Origin: Catalinimonas niigatensis
GTDB taxonomy: Bacteria; Bacteroidota; Bacteroidia; Cytophagales; Cyclobacteriaceae
Reading direction: 5' to 3'
Assembly (NCBI RefSeq): GCF_030506285.1
Contig: NZ_CP119422.1
Coordinates: forward strand, 4,327,501 to 4,391,500
DNA: 64,000 bases
A program made the translations under genes and the position numbers. Each line of letters begins with the position of its first letter. Within the stretch, counting starts at the first letter, position 1. Below, piece after piece: positions 1 through 9,851 of this stretch. Below the pieces are notes generated by a model, which had not been told where the DNA came from, ran no database searches, and worked only from the letters and a program-made list of their open reading frames with translations.

Positions 1-108
1 ATCAACTCTGCAGATATAGGTTATATTCCTGATCAGGATATGGTACTGGTTCCCACCTTTTTTGACAACCGGGTAGTCGCCTATAAAATCAACAAAGGAG
101 ATTCTTAA
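1..108 (+). CDS. C-terminal end of a beta-propeller-like protein (partial)
   Basis: Frame 1 is open from the first base and ends with TAA at 106-108, leaving the last 35 residues of a protein whose start lies outside the window. The visible piece contains DIGYIPDQDMVLVPTFFDN followed by RVVAYKI, which resembles the closing strands of NHL/SMP-30 type six-bladed propellers, where a repeated 'IPDQDMVLVPTF.NRV..Y' pattern is common. No catalytic residue can be judged from so little. The next gene starts only 9 bases downstream on the same strand, so the two may be co-transcribed. The family call is an inference from a short tail. Confidence 0.6.
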   Translation: MNSADIGYIPDQDMVLVPTFFDNRVVAYKINKGDS

Positions 109-117
109 TAAGCATGT

Positions 118-603
118 ATGTTTAGGTTTTTAGCAATCACTTTGTGGGCCGGGATGTATCTTCCTGGCTTTTCTCAAACAAGTGAGAAACCTTTCGGCAG
201 TTATCTGTACGAAGATGATAAGATTACACTTACCCTAAGCCCACCCAACAATTATACACTTTTTGGGACAGAATATTCACGCCGGACGGGCATGGTGAGC
301 AGTAAAGAAATTTCCAGAGGCACCTTTGAAATGGAAGAGGAGCAACTGGTACTGGAAGAGTATCCTACCCGCAATCAGATGACATTACATATGGATTCAG
401 AAGTAATACTGGAGGCACTAGATGTGAAAGAAATTGATAAAGGCGAGATGCTCTATGCCCGTACTGTAGAGTATGAGAATGGACAGCCCCGTATGGAAGG
501 AGAATGGAAAAGAGGAAAGAAACACGGTACCTGGATTTACTACGATGAGGAAGGTAACGTAGTGAAATCTGAAAAATACCGTCGTGGTAAGCTAATAGAT
601 TGA
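118..603 (+). CDS. Small secreted protein with MORN-like (YwqK-type) C-terminal repeat
   Basis: 161 residues. The first 20 form a signal peptide ending in GFSQT, so the product is exported to periplasm or outer surface. The middle is polar and rich in Glu. The end (about residues 120-158) has the pattern ENGQPRMEGEWKRGKKHGTW, typical of the antitoxin-like YwqK/MORN repeat, where a 'G.W..GK..G.W..Y...G' unit forms a short beta hairpin. Two ATG codons are present (114 and 118); only 118 is in frame. It lies 9 bases after the preceding gene and is followed by a strong hairpin. Function is unknown; these repeats usually serve as structural scaffolds, and no enzymatic motif is visible. Confidence 0.7.
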   Translation: MFRFLAITLWAGMYLPGFSQTSEKPFGSYLYEDDKITLTLSPPNNYTLFGTEYSRRTGMVSSKEISRGTFEMEEEQLVLEEYPTRNQMTLHMDSEVILEALDVKEIDKGEMLYARTVEYENGQPRMEGEWKRGKKHGTWIYYDEEGNVVKSEKYRRGKLID

Positions 604-627
604 GCCAGGAGTCAGAAGTTAGAAGAT

Positions 628-670
628 GGAAGTAGGAAGTTGAACTTCCAACTTCCTACTTCCTGCTTTT
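628..670 (+). terminator. 15-bp perfect hairpin, probable terminator
   Basis: Arms at 628-642 and 649-663 are perfectly complementary over 15 bases with a 6-base loop, followed by a short T tract at 667-670. The left arm is purine only apart from T, and a related stretch just upstream (611-627) repeats the same GAAGT word, so the structure looks like a polypurine/polypyrimidine palindrome. It sits 25 bases after the stop of the small secreted gene and 110 bases before the porV-like gene. A terminator is the simplest reading; a dispersed repeat is the alternative. Confidence 0.55.
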
Positions 671-772
671 CATCATGTAAGTTAAAGTGCATTTAAGCTA
701 ACAATTATTGCTTGTTTAAAAGCTTGTGAATGAGTAGGTTGCAGGAGTTTCAAACCACACAGTTTAAGCATC

Positions 773-1867
773 ATGCGTTGGCTTTTTGTAGCGCTGAGCA
801 TAGTACTCCTGAATGGGCACAGCTATGCGCAGCTCAATACACCCAAATACAGTAATGAGTTTCTGTCCATAGGAGCAGGAGCCCGTGCCCTGGGCATGGC
901 AGCTACCCAAACTGCCTTAGCCGATGACGTAACCGCCGGTTTCTGGAATCCTGCCAGCCTCACCGATTTATCCCATCAGTACGAAGTTTCGCTCATGCAC
1001 GCCGAGTATTTCGCGGGTATTGCCAATTATGACTATGGCAGCTTTGCTACTCCACTAGACTCTCTGAGTACGCTGGCCATCTCAGTTGTGCGCTTTGCCG
1101 TAGATGACATTCCTGATACCCGCTTTCTTTACGATGCCAACGGACGCATCAATTATGATAATATCCGTTTCTTTTCCGCTGCCGACTATGCTTTCCTCTT
1201 CTCTTATGCCCGCCAGATTCCCAAGATAAAGGGGCTAAGTATCGGCACCAATTTCAAAATTATCCACCGTACCGTAGGCAGCTTTGCCAATGCCTGGGGC
1301 TTTGGCCTGGATGCAGCAGCTACTTACCGGCTGAAAGACTGGCGCTTTGGTCTGATGCTGCATGACATTACGGGAACTTTCAATGCCTGGACTCACAATT
1401 CAGATATGGTCGCGGATGTGTATACCCAAACCGGCAATGTGATTCCGGCCAATACACTAGAAGTTACTCTGCCCAAAGCTTCCCTTGGCATTGCCAGAAG
1501 CTGGCGCTTATGGGAAAGCAGGTTTGGAATCTTAGCCGCAGCTGACCTGCACTTTACTTTTGATGGTCAGCGGAATGTTTTGATCAAATCAAAACTTGCT
1601 TCCATAGACCCCTCGGTGGGCTTGGAGATTGATTATAAAAATCTGGCGTTCGTGCGAGCTGGTGTGGGAAATGTGCAGGAAATCAAAAATTTTGACGGAA
1701 GTACTTATCGCACTTATCAGCCTGACTTTGGCGTGGGCTTCCGTGCTGGTAGCATCAGCGTGGATTATGCCCTGACTGACATCGGTGACCGCTCAGAGTC
1801 ACTCTACTCTCATGTTTTTTCCCTCAAATTCAGTATTGACCGTGATCGTAAACAGGAGAATGAGTAA
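773..1867 (+). CDS. PorV/PorQ-family outer-membrane protein (PorV2-like)
   Basis: 364 residues with a signal peptide ending in SYAQ. The mature start, with EFLSIGAGARALGMAATQTA and then a FWNPASL segment, is the hallmark of PorV/PorQ (UPF0164-like) proteins, which are 14-stranded barrels of the FadL superfamily. The rest is alternating hydrophobic/polar strands ending in FSLKFSI, as expected for a barrel. In type IX secretion, PorV shuttles cargo from the translocon to the PorU sortase. The stop overlaps the earliest possible start of the sortase gene downstream, so the two are an operon. The neighbour's unusual length (about 1700 residues) points to the PorV2/PorU2 version rather than the core PorV/PorU pair. 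The family is sure, the PorV2 assignment moderately so. Confidence 0.8.
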   Translation: MRWLFVALSIVLLNGHSYAQLNTPKYSNEFLSIGAGARALGMAATQTALADDVTAGFWNPASLTDLSHQYEVSLMHAEYFAGIANYDYGSFATPLDSLSTLAISVVRFAVDDIPDTRFLYDANGRINYDNIRFFSAADYAFLFSYARQIPKIKGLSIGTNFKIIHRTVGSFANAWGFGLDAAATYRLKDWRFGLMLHDITGTFNAWTHNSDMVADVYTQTGNVIPANTLEVTLPKASLGIARSWRLWESRFGILAAADLHFTFDGQRNVLIKSKLASIDPSVGLEIDYKNLAFVRAGVGNVQEIKNFDGSTYRTYQPDFGVGFRAGSISVDYALTDIGDRSESLYSHVFSLKFSIDRDRKQENE

Positions 1868-1895
1868 TTTTTTTTACAGCAGAAAGCATAGAGCA

Positions 1896-4800
1896 ATGAG
1901 ACTTAGGCTCATTTTTGGGCTTATGGTATGCATGCCCTTTTGGGTCAACGCACAGCGCTTTGGCAATGAGTGGATCAACAGTAACCAATCCTATTACAAG
2001 ATTTCTATTGCAGCAGATGGTATCTACCGGATCAACCATCAGGATTTGTTGGCTGCAGGCTTTCCGGTAAATAGCGTTGATCCCCGAAGGATGCAGCTAT
2101 TTTTTCGCGGACAGGAGCAAGCGGTTTTTATTCAGGGACAGCAGGATGCCAGCTTTGATCCTGCCGATTTTATTGTCTTTTACGGGCAGCGTAATGATGG
2201 CACACAGGATAGAGAACTGTATGTACCTAATGAGGCGCAGCCTAATCCTTATCATAATCTATATTCAGATTCTACGGCTTACTTCCTGACCTGGTCGCTG
2301 GCGGCTGTCAACGGGAAGCGCATGGCTAGCTTTTCTGAAAATAATATCAGTGGAATACCAACAGAAGTATATCATTGGGAAGAAAGGCTGTCAGTTTTTA
2401 CCAACGAATATTCTCAGGGAAGACAGTATCCGCTTGGTTCTCTATCGGGCGTCATTGCGCATCTGAGTACTTTTGATTATGGAGAGGGATGGACCGGGCC
2501 GCGCATAGGGCGGGGACAGAGTAGAGATTATACTTTAGAAGCGCCTGCGCAATTTGTTAGCGGACCGGCACCTCAATTGGAAATTTTATTGGCTGGACGT
2601 AACAACCGACAGCATGATGTGACTGTACAAGTAGGAAGTTCTACTGCTGCATTGCGTACCCTCAGTACCGTCAACTTTGAGTTTTATGACCATAGCCTGG
2701 TGACGGAAAATTTACAATGGAGTGATCTTACAGGAGGAAACCTTGTAGTAAGGGTGACTGTCAATGGTGTGGATGGGGTAGCAGACCAGGTTTCGGTTTC
2801 TTACATCAGGCTTAGGTATCCCCAGCAAACTACCGCTCAGAATCTGGCTACTAAAAAAATTAATCTGGCAGTGAATCCTGCTGCCAAAAGTTATGTGGAA
2901 ATTGCCAATGTGCCCCCTTCTCCTTATCTGCTGGACATCACCGATGAAAATAATGTACAAAGAATTGGGTTCAATCTGGTTGGAGGTAATACTACGGCAG
3001 TCATTCCTAATACACAGGCAGCGCGTCAGTTGTTGATTGGAAGTATACAGCCTGTTACAATCATTAAGCGGGTAAACTTTCAAAACATCAGTACGTCAGC
3101 CAATTACCTCATAATCTCGCACGAGAGTTTACGTCAGCCCGCCGGTAACTACAGCGATCCTATCCGTGCCTATCAGGAGTATAGGGCTTCGGCAGAAGGG
3201 GGTGGTTTCAATACACTACTGTTCAATATAGATCAGTTATACAACCAGTTTGGCTACGGAGAGGTGACACCTCTGGCCATCCGCAGGCTCGCCGATTTTA
3301 TGCTAAGCAACGGAAACCCTCAGTACCTTCTGCTCATTGGCAAAGGTTTGACAGTCAATTACAACTATCATAGACAAAACCCTGCTACTGCAACTTTGCG
3401 TGACCTGGTACCTACCGGTGGAATGCCAGGGTCTGATGTGGTACTGACATCCGGTTTGGCGGGTAGCGATGGTTACAGCTCGGCGATTCCTACGGGACGT
3501 ATCAATGCACAGACTGCTCAGGATGTGGCCGCATATCTGGACAAAGTGAAAGAATCTGAAAGCAGGGGACTGACAGCAGATTACCAGGAAAGTAATACGA
3601 GAGAAGCACTCTGGAAAAAGCATATGGTGCATTTGAGTGGAGGCGTAAGTCTGGCAGAGCTTACCTTATTTGGTCGTTATGTAGATGACTTTAAGGATGT
3701 GGCGGAAGGTGATTTTCTGGGAGGACAAGTATCGGTACAATCCAAAAAATCTAACAGTGCTACTGAACTGATTAATATTGCAGATGAAGTGAATAAAGGG
3801 CTTTCTTTGATCACCTTCTTTGGGCATTCAGCTACTACGAGAACAGATATTGAAATTGGCTATGTGTCCAATGACGAACTAGGATACCAGAATAAAGGTA
3901 AATATCCTGCTATTCTAATTAATGGCTGTAATGCAGGAAATGTGTTTGGTGATGCACTTACCTTTGGAGAAGATTGGATTCAGACTCCGAACAGGGGTGC
4001 CTTACATGTTATTGCTCATAGTGCTGAAGGCATTTCCAGTGTATTGAAGCGTTTCTCGGATGCTTTCTATACTACCTTGAGCGACTCTCTTTACGTGGGT
4101 AGCTCCATGGGAAAAATAAAGAACGAAGCAAGTCGACGCTTTATGGAAAGGTTAGGAACCAGCATTTGGGAGGTACACATAGCGCAGGTAAGGCAAGCCA
4201 TACTACAAGGTGATCCTGCCGTTAGCTTGTTTGGACGGGCGAAGCCAGAACTGGAGATCAATGACAATAGTTTATTTGTAACACCTCTGCAAGAAGGTCC
4301 GATTACCGTTTTCTCCGACTCCTTTGCGGTCAATCTGGTGGTCAGGAATTTTGGCAGTACAAGCCGTGATTCACTTAGTGTCTCAGTGAACAGAACTTTG
4401 AGCAATGGTACTGTAGTCAGCTACGGTCCGGTAATGTATCCTTCTGTTTTGTACCAGGATACACTTCAGTTTGTCGTCAATTCCGAAGAAACTACCGTAG
4501 CAGCAGTAGATGAAGTAGGGAATAACCGTTTTGAAGTCATTATTGACAGTAAGGATACACTTGATGAACTTAATGAAAGCAACAACCGGGCTTACTTTGA
4601 ATATTTTGTTCCGCTGGGGGGGACAGTGCATCTATCTCCCCACGATTATGCTATAGTATCACAAGATCAGGTACTGTTGCAGTTGCAACCCGGCGATCTG
4701 CAAAAAACATTGAGAGAAAGCGACACGCGGCAGTATATGCTTGAAATAGATACTTCATATACTTTTGCCAGCCCTATAAAACAACAATTTAGCCTTAGTG

Positions 4801-7004
4801 CAAAAGGCCTGGTACTACAGCAGTTAGAACTGCCTGTAAAAGAAGATAGTACTGTCTATTATTGGCGTAGCAAATACGCTGAACTGAGAGAAGGAGAAGT
4901 AGATCAGTGGACCCAGAGTTCATTTACTTACCTCAGCAGCGGCCAAGAAGGGTGGAGTCAGATAAGCTTTGAGCAGCTTAATGAGAATCAGGCGCTTAAC
5001 CTTGAGAAAGATACGATCAGAAAGGTGTGGGAATTTCCAGATACTGAAGTAGAAGTAGAAATCTCAACCTCTGGAGCAGCATATGATAATTCTGTCACAG
5101 AACAAATTTATATTAATAGTACGACCCTCATACTGCCGGATGCAGGATTTGTATGTAAAGAGAATTCTATTAACGTACTGGTCTTAGATCGTTATACACT
5201 CAATCCCTATCTTCCAATCGATCCTGGAGGGTTTGATGTATTTAATCCTAATACCTGTGGCAGAAGGCCACAAATGATTAATACCTATACCAATGCACAA
5301 GTTGTGAATGGAGCTCTGGCAAACTTAATAGATGCGATTGAAGAGGGAAATCCTCTGGTAATTTTCAATATTGGTAGCTTGGATTATGCCAACTGGCCTG
5401 CGGCTACCCTGGCAAAATTAGAGGAAGTGGGTATAAATTCTACCACGATCTCATCTCTGCAAATTGGCGATCCGCTTATTGTTATCGGCAGAAAAAATGC
5501 AGCAGCAGGCTCAGCTACTGTAAAACTGGCTGATCCGGCCAGTGAGGTTCCAGCCAGTGAACAACTGATTACTTTGAATCAAAAAATTACGGGTAAGCTG
5601 AGTAGTGGCAGCATTGTAAGCAAGCGGATTGGTCCGGCAAGTAGCTGGAATAACTTATTGCTGAACTTTAGGGGAGTTGAAGCCTCTGATGTAGTGAATA
5701 TCTCACTTATAGGTGAAACAGATGAAGGAGAGCAGACCACTTTGCTTAATACTACAGATCTGTCAGGACAGCTGGATATCTCGGGTATTAATGCTGCACA
5801 GTATCCTTTTCTGCGCTTACAGATGAGTGTAGAAGATGTGATCAACCGTAGTGCGGTGCAGTTGGATTACTGGCTGGTCAACTATCAGGGAGTACCGGAA
5901 GGAATTTTACTTTCAGAAAACAATTTCTCAGAAACACAGAATAAGCAGGAAGGAGAAAGCTTTACTATCCCTTTCCAATTCTACAACTTATCCGATGACA
6001 GCTTTATGGATTCGTTACAGGTGGCTTATAGTTTATTCAATCAGAATACCCGTCGTATGCTTAGTGATACATTGACAATTGAGGCAGCCAAAGCAGGCGA
6101 TACTGTGAGTTTCCAAATTCCTGTCAGTACGCTAAATGAGATTGGAATCAGCGATTTGAGTGTCAATGTGAATCCACGCCTACAGCGGGAGCAGTTGTAC
6201 AGCAATAATTTTCTCAATGTTCCTTCTTTCATGAAAGTAAATGGAGACGAGCTAAACCCTATCATAGACGTAGCTTTTGATGGTACTTATATACTGGATG
6301 GGGATATTGTCTCGCCCAGTCCAATGGTGAGCATAGAAGTCCGGGATGAAAATCCTTATCTGCAAAAGCAGGATACCACAGGTATAGATATTTTTTTAGG
6401 TAAACAGGAAAGTGCAGAGGCCAGTATAGGCACTAACAACGCAAGAACAGCCAATACACAGATGAAACGAATTGCGCTGGATAGTGAAGAAGTGAGTTGG
6501 ACACCCGCTGAGGGAGAAGAGCCTTTTAAAATCAATTTTCAACCCAGACAACTGGAAGATGGCTTATATACGCTTAGGGTGCAAGCAGAAGATGCCAGCG
6601 GAAATACTTCAGGTACACAGCCTTATGAGGTGAATTTTGAGATTATTAACGAATCTACCATTACCAATTTTTATCCTTATCCCAATCCTTTTTCTACCAG
6701 CACCCGCTTTGTATTCACCCTTACCGGCCAGGAAATTCCCGATCAGATCAAGGTACAGATCATGACGGTGAGTGGCAAAGTGGTGCGGGAGATTACCCAG
6801 GATGAGCTGGGACTGATCCGTATTGGAAACAATATTACAGATTATGCCTGGGATGGTAAAGATGAGTTTGGTGATCAGCTTGCCAATGGTGTTTACCTGT
6901 ATCGCGTGATTGTACAAAGCAATGGACAGGCATTGGAGATGAGAGAAACTGCCGGAGACCGGGGTTTTAAGAATGGCTTTGGTAAAATGTATATTCTCAG
7001 GTAA
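1896..7004 (+). CDS. Type IX secretion sortase, gingipain (C25) fold, PorU2-like
   Basis: 1702 residues from ATG 1896, chosen because it gives a clean signal peptide (MRLRLIFGLMVCMPFWVNAQ); an in-frame ATG at 1860, overlapping the porV-like stop, is the alternative, and a further one at 1785 lies inside that gene. The N-terminal third is beta-rich. The caspase-like C25 domain occupies about residues 420-780: the LLLIGKG and IPTGRI strands, then the catalytic dyad His644 (FFGHSA) and Cys678 (NGCNAG). Long Ig-like regions follow, with a CARDB-like stretch (DTLDELNESNNRA). The end, from YPYPNPFS to NGVYLYRVIV, is a FlgD/CTD-like beta domain. PorU cleaves C-terminal signals of type IX cargo and attaches the protein to A-LPS. 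Core PorU is usually 1100-1300 residues, hence PorU2 is preferred. It is convergent with the next gene, with 6 bases between the stops. Confidence 0.82.
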   Translation: MRLRLIFGLMVCMPFWVNAQRFGNEWINSNQSYYKISIAADGIYRINHQDLLAAGFPVNSVDPRRMQLFFRGQEQAVFIQGQQDASFDPADFIVFYGQRNDGTQDRELYVPNEAQPNPYHNLYSDSTAYFLTWSLAAVNGKRMASFSENNISGIPTEVYHWEERLSVFTNEYSQGRQYPLGSLSGVIAHLSTFDYGEGWTGPRIGRGQSRDYTLEAPAQFVSGPAPQLEILLAGRNNRQHDVTVQVGSSTAALRTLSTVNFEFYDHSLVTENLQWSDLTGGNLVVRVTVNGVDGVADQVSVSYIRLRYPQQTTAQNLATKKINLAVNPAAKSYVEIANVPPSPYLLDITDENNVQRIGFNLVGGNTTAVIPNTQAARQLLIGSIQPVTIIKRVNFQNISTSANYLIISHESLRQPAGNYSDPIRAYQEYRASAEGGGFNTLLFNIDQLYNQFGYGEVTPLAIRRLADFMLSNGNPQYLLLIGKGLTVNYNYHRQNPATATLRDLVPTGGMPGSDVVLTSGLAGSDGYSSAIPTGRINAQTAQDVAAYLDKVKESESRGLTADYQESNTREALWKKHMVHLSGGVSLAELTLFGRYVDDFKDVAEGDFLGGQVSVQSKKSNSATELINIADEVNKGLSLITFFGHSATTRTDIEIGYVSNDELGYQNKGKYPAILINGCNAGNVFGDALTFGEDWIQTPNRGALHVIAHSAEGISSVLKRFSDAFYTTLSDSLYVGSSMGKIKNEASRRFMERLGTSIWEVHIAQVRQAILQGDPAVSLFGRAKPELEINDNSLFVTPLQEGPITVFSDSFAVNLVVRNFGSTSRDSLSVSVNRTLSNGTVVSYGPVMYPSVLYQDTLQFVVNSEETTVAAVDEVGNNRFEVIIDSKDTLDELNESNNRAYFEYFVPLGGTVHLSPHDYAIVSQDQVLLQLQPGDLQKTLRESDTRQYMLEIDTSYTFASPIKQQFSLSAKGLVLQQLELPVKEDSTVYYWRSKYAELREGEVDQWTQSSFTYLSSGQEGWSQISFEQLNENQALNLEKDTIRKVWEFPDTEVEVEISTSGAAYDNSVTEQIYINSTTLILPDAGFVCKENSINVLVLDRYTLNPYLPIDPGGFDVFNPNTCGRRPQMINTYTNAQVVNGALANLIDAIEEGNPLVIFNIGSLDYANWPAATLAKLEEVGINSTTISSLQIGDPLIVIGRKNAAAGSATVKLADPASEVPASEQLITLNQKITGKLSSGSIVSKRIGPASSWNNLLLNFRGVEASDVVNISLIGETDEGEQTTLLNTTDLSGQLDISGINAAQYPFLRLQMSVEDVINRSAVQLDYWLVNYQGVPEGILLSENNFSETQNKQEGESFTIPFQFYNLSDDSFMDSLQVAYSLFNQNTRRMLSDTLTIEAAKAGDTVSFQIPVSTLNEIGISDLSVNVNPRLQREQLYSNNFLNVPSFMKVNGDELNPIIDVAFDGTYILDGDIVSPSPMVSIEVRDENPYLQKQDTTGIDIFLGKQESAEASIGTNNARTANTQMKRIALDSEEVSWTPAEGEEPFKINFQPRQLEDGLYTLRVQAEDASGNTSGTQPYEVNFEIINESTITNFYPYPNPFSTSTRFVFTLTGQEIPDQIKVQIMTVSGKVVREITQDELGLIRIGNNITDYAWDGKDEFGDQLANGVYLYRVIVQSNGQALEMRETAGDRGFKNGFGKMYILR

Positions 7005-7010
7005 AGAAAA

Positions 7011-7772
7011 TTACTTTTGAGAAGCAGCCAACTCTGCCGAAGTAGAGGATACCTCTACATTTTTCAACTCTATTCTGGAAAGTTCTTCGACCTTTCCTTC
7101 TTCAAAGAGCTTTTCATAATCTTCTAAAGCAAAGTTTTCTTCTGTACTCTCGTAGTTGATATAATCGGCAAAGCGTATGCCTTCAATTTCGCGCACGTTA
7201 TAAGCTTCTCTGAACCGGGTTCCTCCTCCATCAACATGGAAAGAGTAAGCCAGATAATCCATAGTCTTATTTTGCTGATGTATCCAATAAATGTATACAT
7301 CTTCATGGTCGGCCCCTCCTCCGTCTTCACTAAAGGTAACCTCAATTTCATCATAAGGCTCGCCTTTGATGCTGGTTTCGCCCAAATATTTTTTGTTAGC
7401 TGCCGGATCATTCAACGGGAAAGGCAGAAGGGCAAAGTAGATGACAGAGTTTAGTGTATTTTTAAAACGTTCCTTATCTTCTTCAGAGAGGTTGAGCTTT
7501 TCTCCATTGATCATTCTGTCAAAGCCTTGGTTATCCAATACATCATGCATGGTACCCAGAGAGTCTTTAAGTATGCTTTCATAACGAAACAATCCCTGAT
7601 CTATCGCTACTTCAAAGTGTTTTTTTCGGAAGTCAAAGCTAAGGCGAGACTGAGCTAGTTGCTTTCCTCCGTGTACAGCAATGGCCTGATCTATGATTTG
7701 TTGCGCCTCATGTTGTGGTTGGCAGGCAGCACCCAGTAATAGTGTGAAAAAAAAACAAATACTTTTTGTCAT
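7011..7772 (-). CDS. Lipoprotein resembling the DUF6503 family
   Basis: 253 residues. The lipobox LLLGAAC places the acylated Cys at residue 17, so the protein is a lipoprotein, probably on the periplasmic face of a membrane. The mature start, IIDQAIAVHGG, followed by FDFR and later the acidic FSEDGGGADHEDVYIYW and YSFHVDGGGTRFREAYN, fits the DUF6503 pattern of Bacteroidota lipoproteins, a LolA/OMLP-like half-barrel. No catalytic residues are apparent. It lies 66 bases downstream of the histidine kinase on the same strand and could share its transcript. Function is unknown; a role in lipid handling is only an analogy with the fold. Confidence 0.65.
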   Translation of the reverse strand: MTKSICFFFTLLLGAACQPQHEAQQIIDQAIAVHGGKQLAQSRLSFDFRKKHFEVAIDQGLFRYESILKDSLGTMHDVLDNQGFDRMINGEKLNLSEEDKERFKNTLNSVIYFALLPFPLNDPAANKKYLGETSIKGEPYDEIEVTFSEDGGGADHEDVYIYWIHQQNKTMDYLAYSFHVDGGGTRFREAYNVREIEGIRFADYINYESTEENFALEDYEKLFEEGKVEELSRIELKNVEVSSTSAELAASQK

Positions 7773-7838
7773 AATATGAGGCTGTTAAACCAGCGTACAA
7801 GAATCTTTACGGAAATCCGGATGCTGAGTTTACATACT

Positions 7839-9326
7839 TTATCTCTCAGCCAGATTAGGAATTTTCAGTGTGAAAGTACTCCCCACCCGTGTTTTGGATT
7901 CCACAGCAATCGTGCCTTCCAGTACATTCATTGTTTCTTTTACAATGTATAGCCCTATTCCAGAACCGTGTTTTTCATTGCTTGCTTTAAAAAACATATC
8001 AAAAATTTTGCTTTGATGCTCTGGGGCAATGCCAATGCCATTATCGTTTATGGTGATTTGAGCATATTCAGGATTGGTACTCACCTGCACATGGACATAA
8101 GATTGGTCTACGCTTAGACTTCTGTAGCGAATGGCGTTGCCTATCAGATTACTAAAAATAACTGAAAGTCGGCGATAATCAGAGACAAAAGGCACTGAGG
8201 TATCAAAAGTAGCATCAAAATGAATGGCATTTACATCATCAATATAGCTTAAGTTATTGATGGTTTCTTCTGTAAGTTTAGGAAAATCAATACGATCAGG
8301 AGCCACCTCCATTCTGGAATTACGTGAATAGCTGATAATATCTTGAATGAAACGATCGAGCCGGTTGATACTGATTTCCATTAACCTGATGTACACGTCT
8401 TTTTCTTCAGGCGTGTTTTCCAGCAAAGCAATATTGATCAAGCCAAGTACTGAGGCGAGCGGCGCCCTCAGATCGTGGGAGGAACTGTACACAAAGCGGT
8501 CCAGTTCAGCATTGGTTTTCTTGAGTTCTTCATTCTGTTTCTCCAGTTGCTGCTCATACTGCATCCTGCGGGTAATGTCCTGAGCTGTGCCCACGGTCTG
8601 CACCACATTACCATGTTCATCTCTTTTAAAAGGTTTGTCACGACTGGATAACCATATCCAGTGGCCATGCTGATGTTGTACACGGTATTCAGTTTCTACT
8701 ACCTCATCATCTCTGACCTGCTTGATTTTTTCCTGAAAATTATAAGCTACTTTTTGAAAATCTTCAGGATGTAGCTTAGAAAATAACTGCACCTTACCAT
8801 TGAGCACATCCTCTACTTCATATCCGAGCATATTTTTGATATGAGGGCTGAAGTAGATATAGTCGCCTTTCAAAAAATCAAAAACGTACAACAGCTCAGG
8901 AGAGGTATCAGCAATACTTTCTATAAAATGTCTGCTTTCCTCTATTTCCTCTGCGGCATTTTTTTCTTCAGTAATATCTGCAACACTGGCTACCAGTACT
9001 TTACTACCCATATAATCTGAGATATAAAGCTGAGTCCTTACCGGATAAGTTGTTCCGTCTTTTCGGTAATGCATGGTTTCCAGCACTACTTCTTTACTTT
9101 TTTTAGTTATGAGAGGACGGATAAGTTTAGCATAGGATTTTTTAGTAAACTGAGGAGTAATATGCAGAGGGGTGAGCTTGAGCAGTTCTTCTTGTGTGTA
9201 GCCAAGATGATCAATAGCTGCTTTACTCACATATTGATAACGAAGATTGTTGATATCAAAAATATAAAATTCGTTGATAGAGTGATCCAGTATTCTCCCT
9301 AAAGCTTCTTTTTGCTGTTCGGACAT
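7839..9326 (-). CDS. PAS-domain sensor histidine kinase, soluble
   Basis: 495 residues, no transmembrane segment, so a cytoplasmic sensor. Two PAS domains are visible: residues 10-120 (ending VASVADITEEKNA) and 130-255 (ending VGTAQDITRRMQ, a PAS_3-type fold). A short coiled coil (QLEKQNEELKKTNAELDRF) leads into the HisKA domain with the phosphoacceptor His284 in SSSHDLRAPL. The ATPase domain follows with the N box (LIGNAIRY), G1 box (DNGIGIAPEH), F box (FDMFF) and G2 box (GSGIGLYIVKE). No response regulator is encoded nearby, so this is an orphan kinase, common in Cytophagales. The ligand of the PAS domains cannot be told. A second kinase of similar plan lies at 59160-60308. Confidence 0.92.
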   Translation of the reverse strand: MSEQQKEALGRILDHSINEFYIFDINNLRYQYVSKAAIDHLGYTQEELLKLTPLHITPQFTKKSYAKLIRPLITKKSKEVVLETMHYRKDGTTYPVRTQLYISDYMGSKVLVASVADITEEKNAAEEIEESRHFIESIADTSPELLYVFDFLKGDYIYFSPHIKNMLGYEVEDVLNGKVQLFSKLHPEDFQKVAYNFQEKIKQVRDDEVVETEYRVQHQHGHWIWLSSRDKPFKRDEHGNVVQTVGTAQDITRRMQYEQQLEKQNEELKKTNAELDRFVYSSSHDLRAPLASVLGLINIALLENTPEEKDVYIRLMEISINRLDRFIQDIISYSRNSRMEVAPDRIDFPKLTEETINNLSYIDDVNAIHFDATFDTSVPFVSDYRRLSVIFSNLIGNAIRYRSLSVDQSYVHVQVSTNPEYAQITINDNGIGIAPEHQSKIFDMFFKASNEKHGSGIGLYIVKETMNVLEGTIAVESKTRVGSTFTLKIPNLAER

Positions 9327-9851
9327 AAGTCATTGGGTAAATAAAAAATACTTCTCCGTTTAGCTATTCATCTTACTCAGACAGTAAAAACACAAGCATC
9401 TCGGTTGTACAGGTTTATAAATATCTGTATTAAATACTAATTTGAGGATACATTTTTGAAAGGTTATCTCAAATATTTAGTACCAAATGTCTGAAATTTT
9501 TTATGTATTCAGAGATTTTTAATGGTTTATAATATTAGATCTATAAAAGATAAACTTTATACACTTTTGAGAAAGGACATATTCGGCAGCTTTCATACGA
9601 TATATTTCAGAAAATTATTGTCCACGTCTGTGACGAAGTGGAAAGTGTATGAGAGCAGAGTACGCCAGATAAGTTCATGTATAATAAAATTAAACCTATT
9701 TAAATAAAGTAAGTATAAAATGATACCGGCGTAAGCTATATTTAAACACAATTATCCTGAATGCTAACGATCAGCATAATACAAAAAAAATTCAAATCCC
9801 TATCAGTACTTTGCATTGGTACAATTAGGTAGTAATATTGTGCCCTTGCCT
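9327..9851. other. AT-rich divergent intergenic region
   Basis: About 525 bases between the start of the histidine kinase (minus strand) and the polyprenyl synthase (plus strand), so it must hold both promoters. It is markedly AT-rich around 9420-9560. A candidate element TACTTTGCA at 9808-9815 is one base short of the usual TAnnTTTG pattern, with no good upstream TTG. A 61-codon open frame at 9522-9707 has no coding look and was not called. No tRNA, repeat or strong hairpin was seen. Confidence 0.5.

Noticed and set aside
1785-1895. Extended N-terminus of the sortase from ATG 1785
   Set aside because: It would overlap the porV-like gene by 80 bases and add residues before the clear signal peptide at 1896.
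9522-9707. 61-codon frame in the AT-rich gap
   Set aside because: Odd composition, no start context and no resemblance to any family; likely chance.
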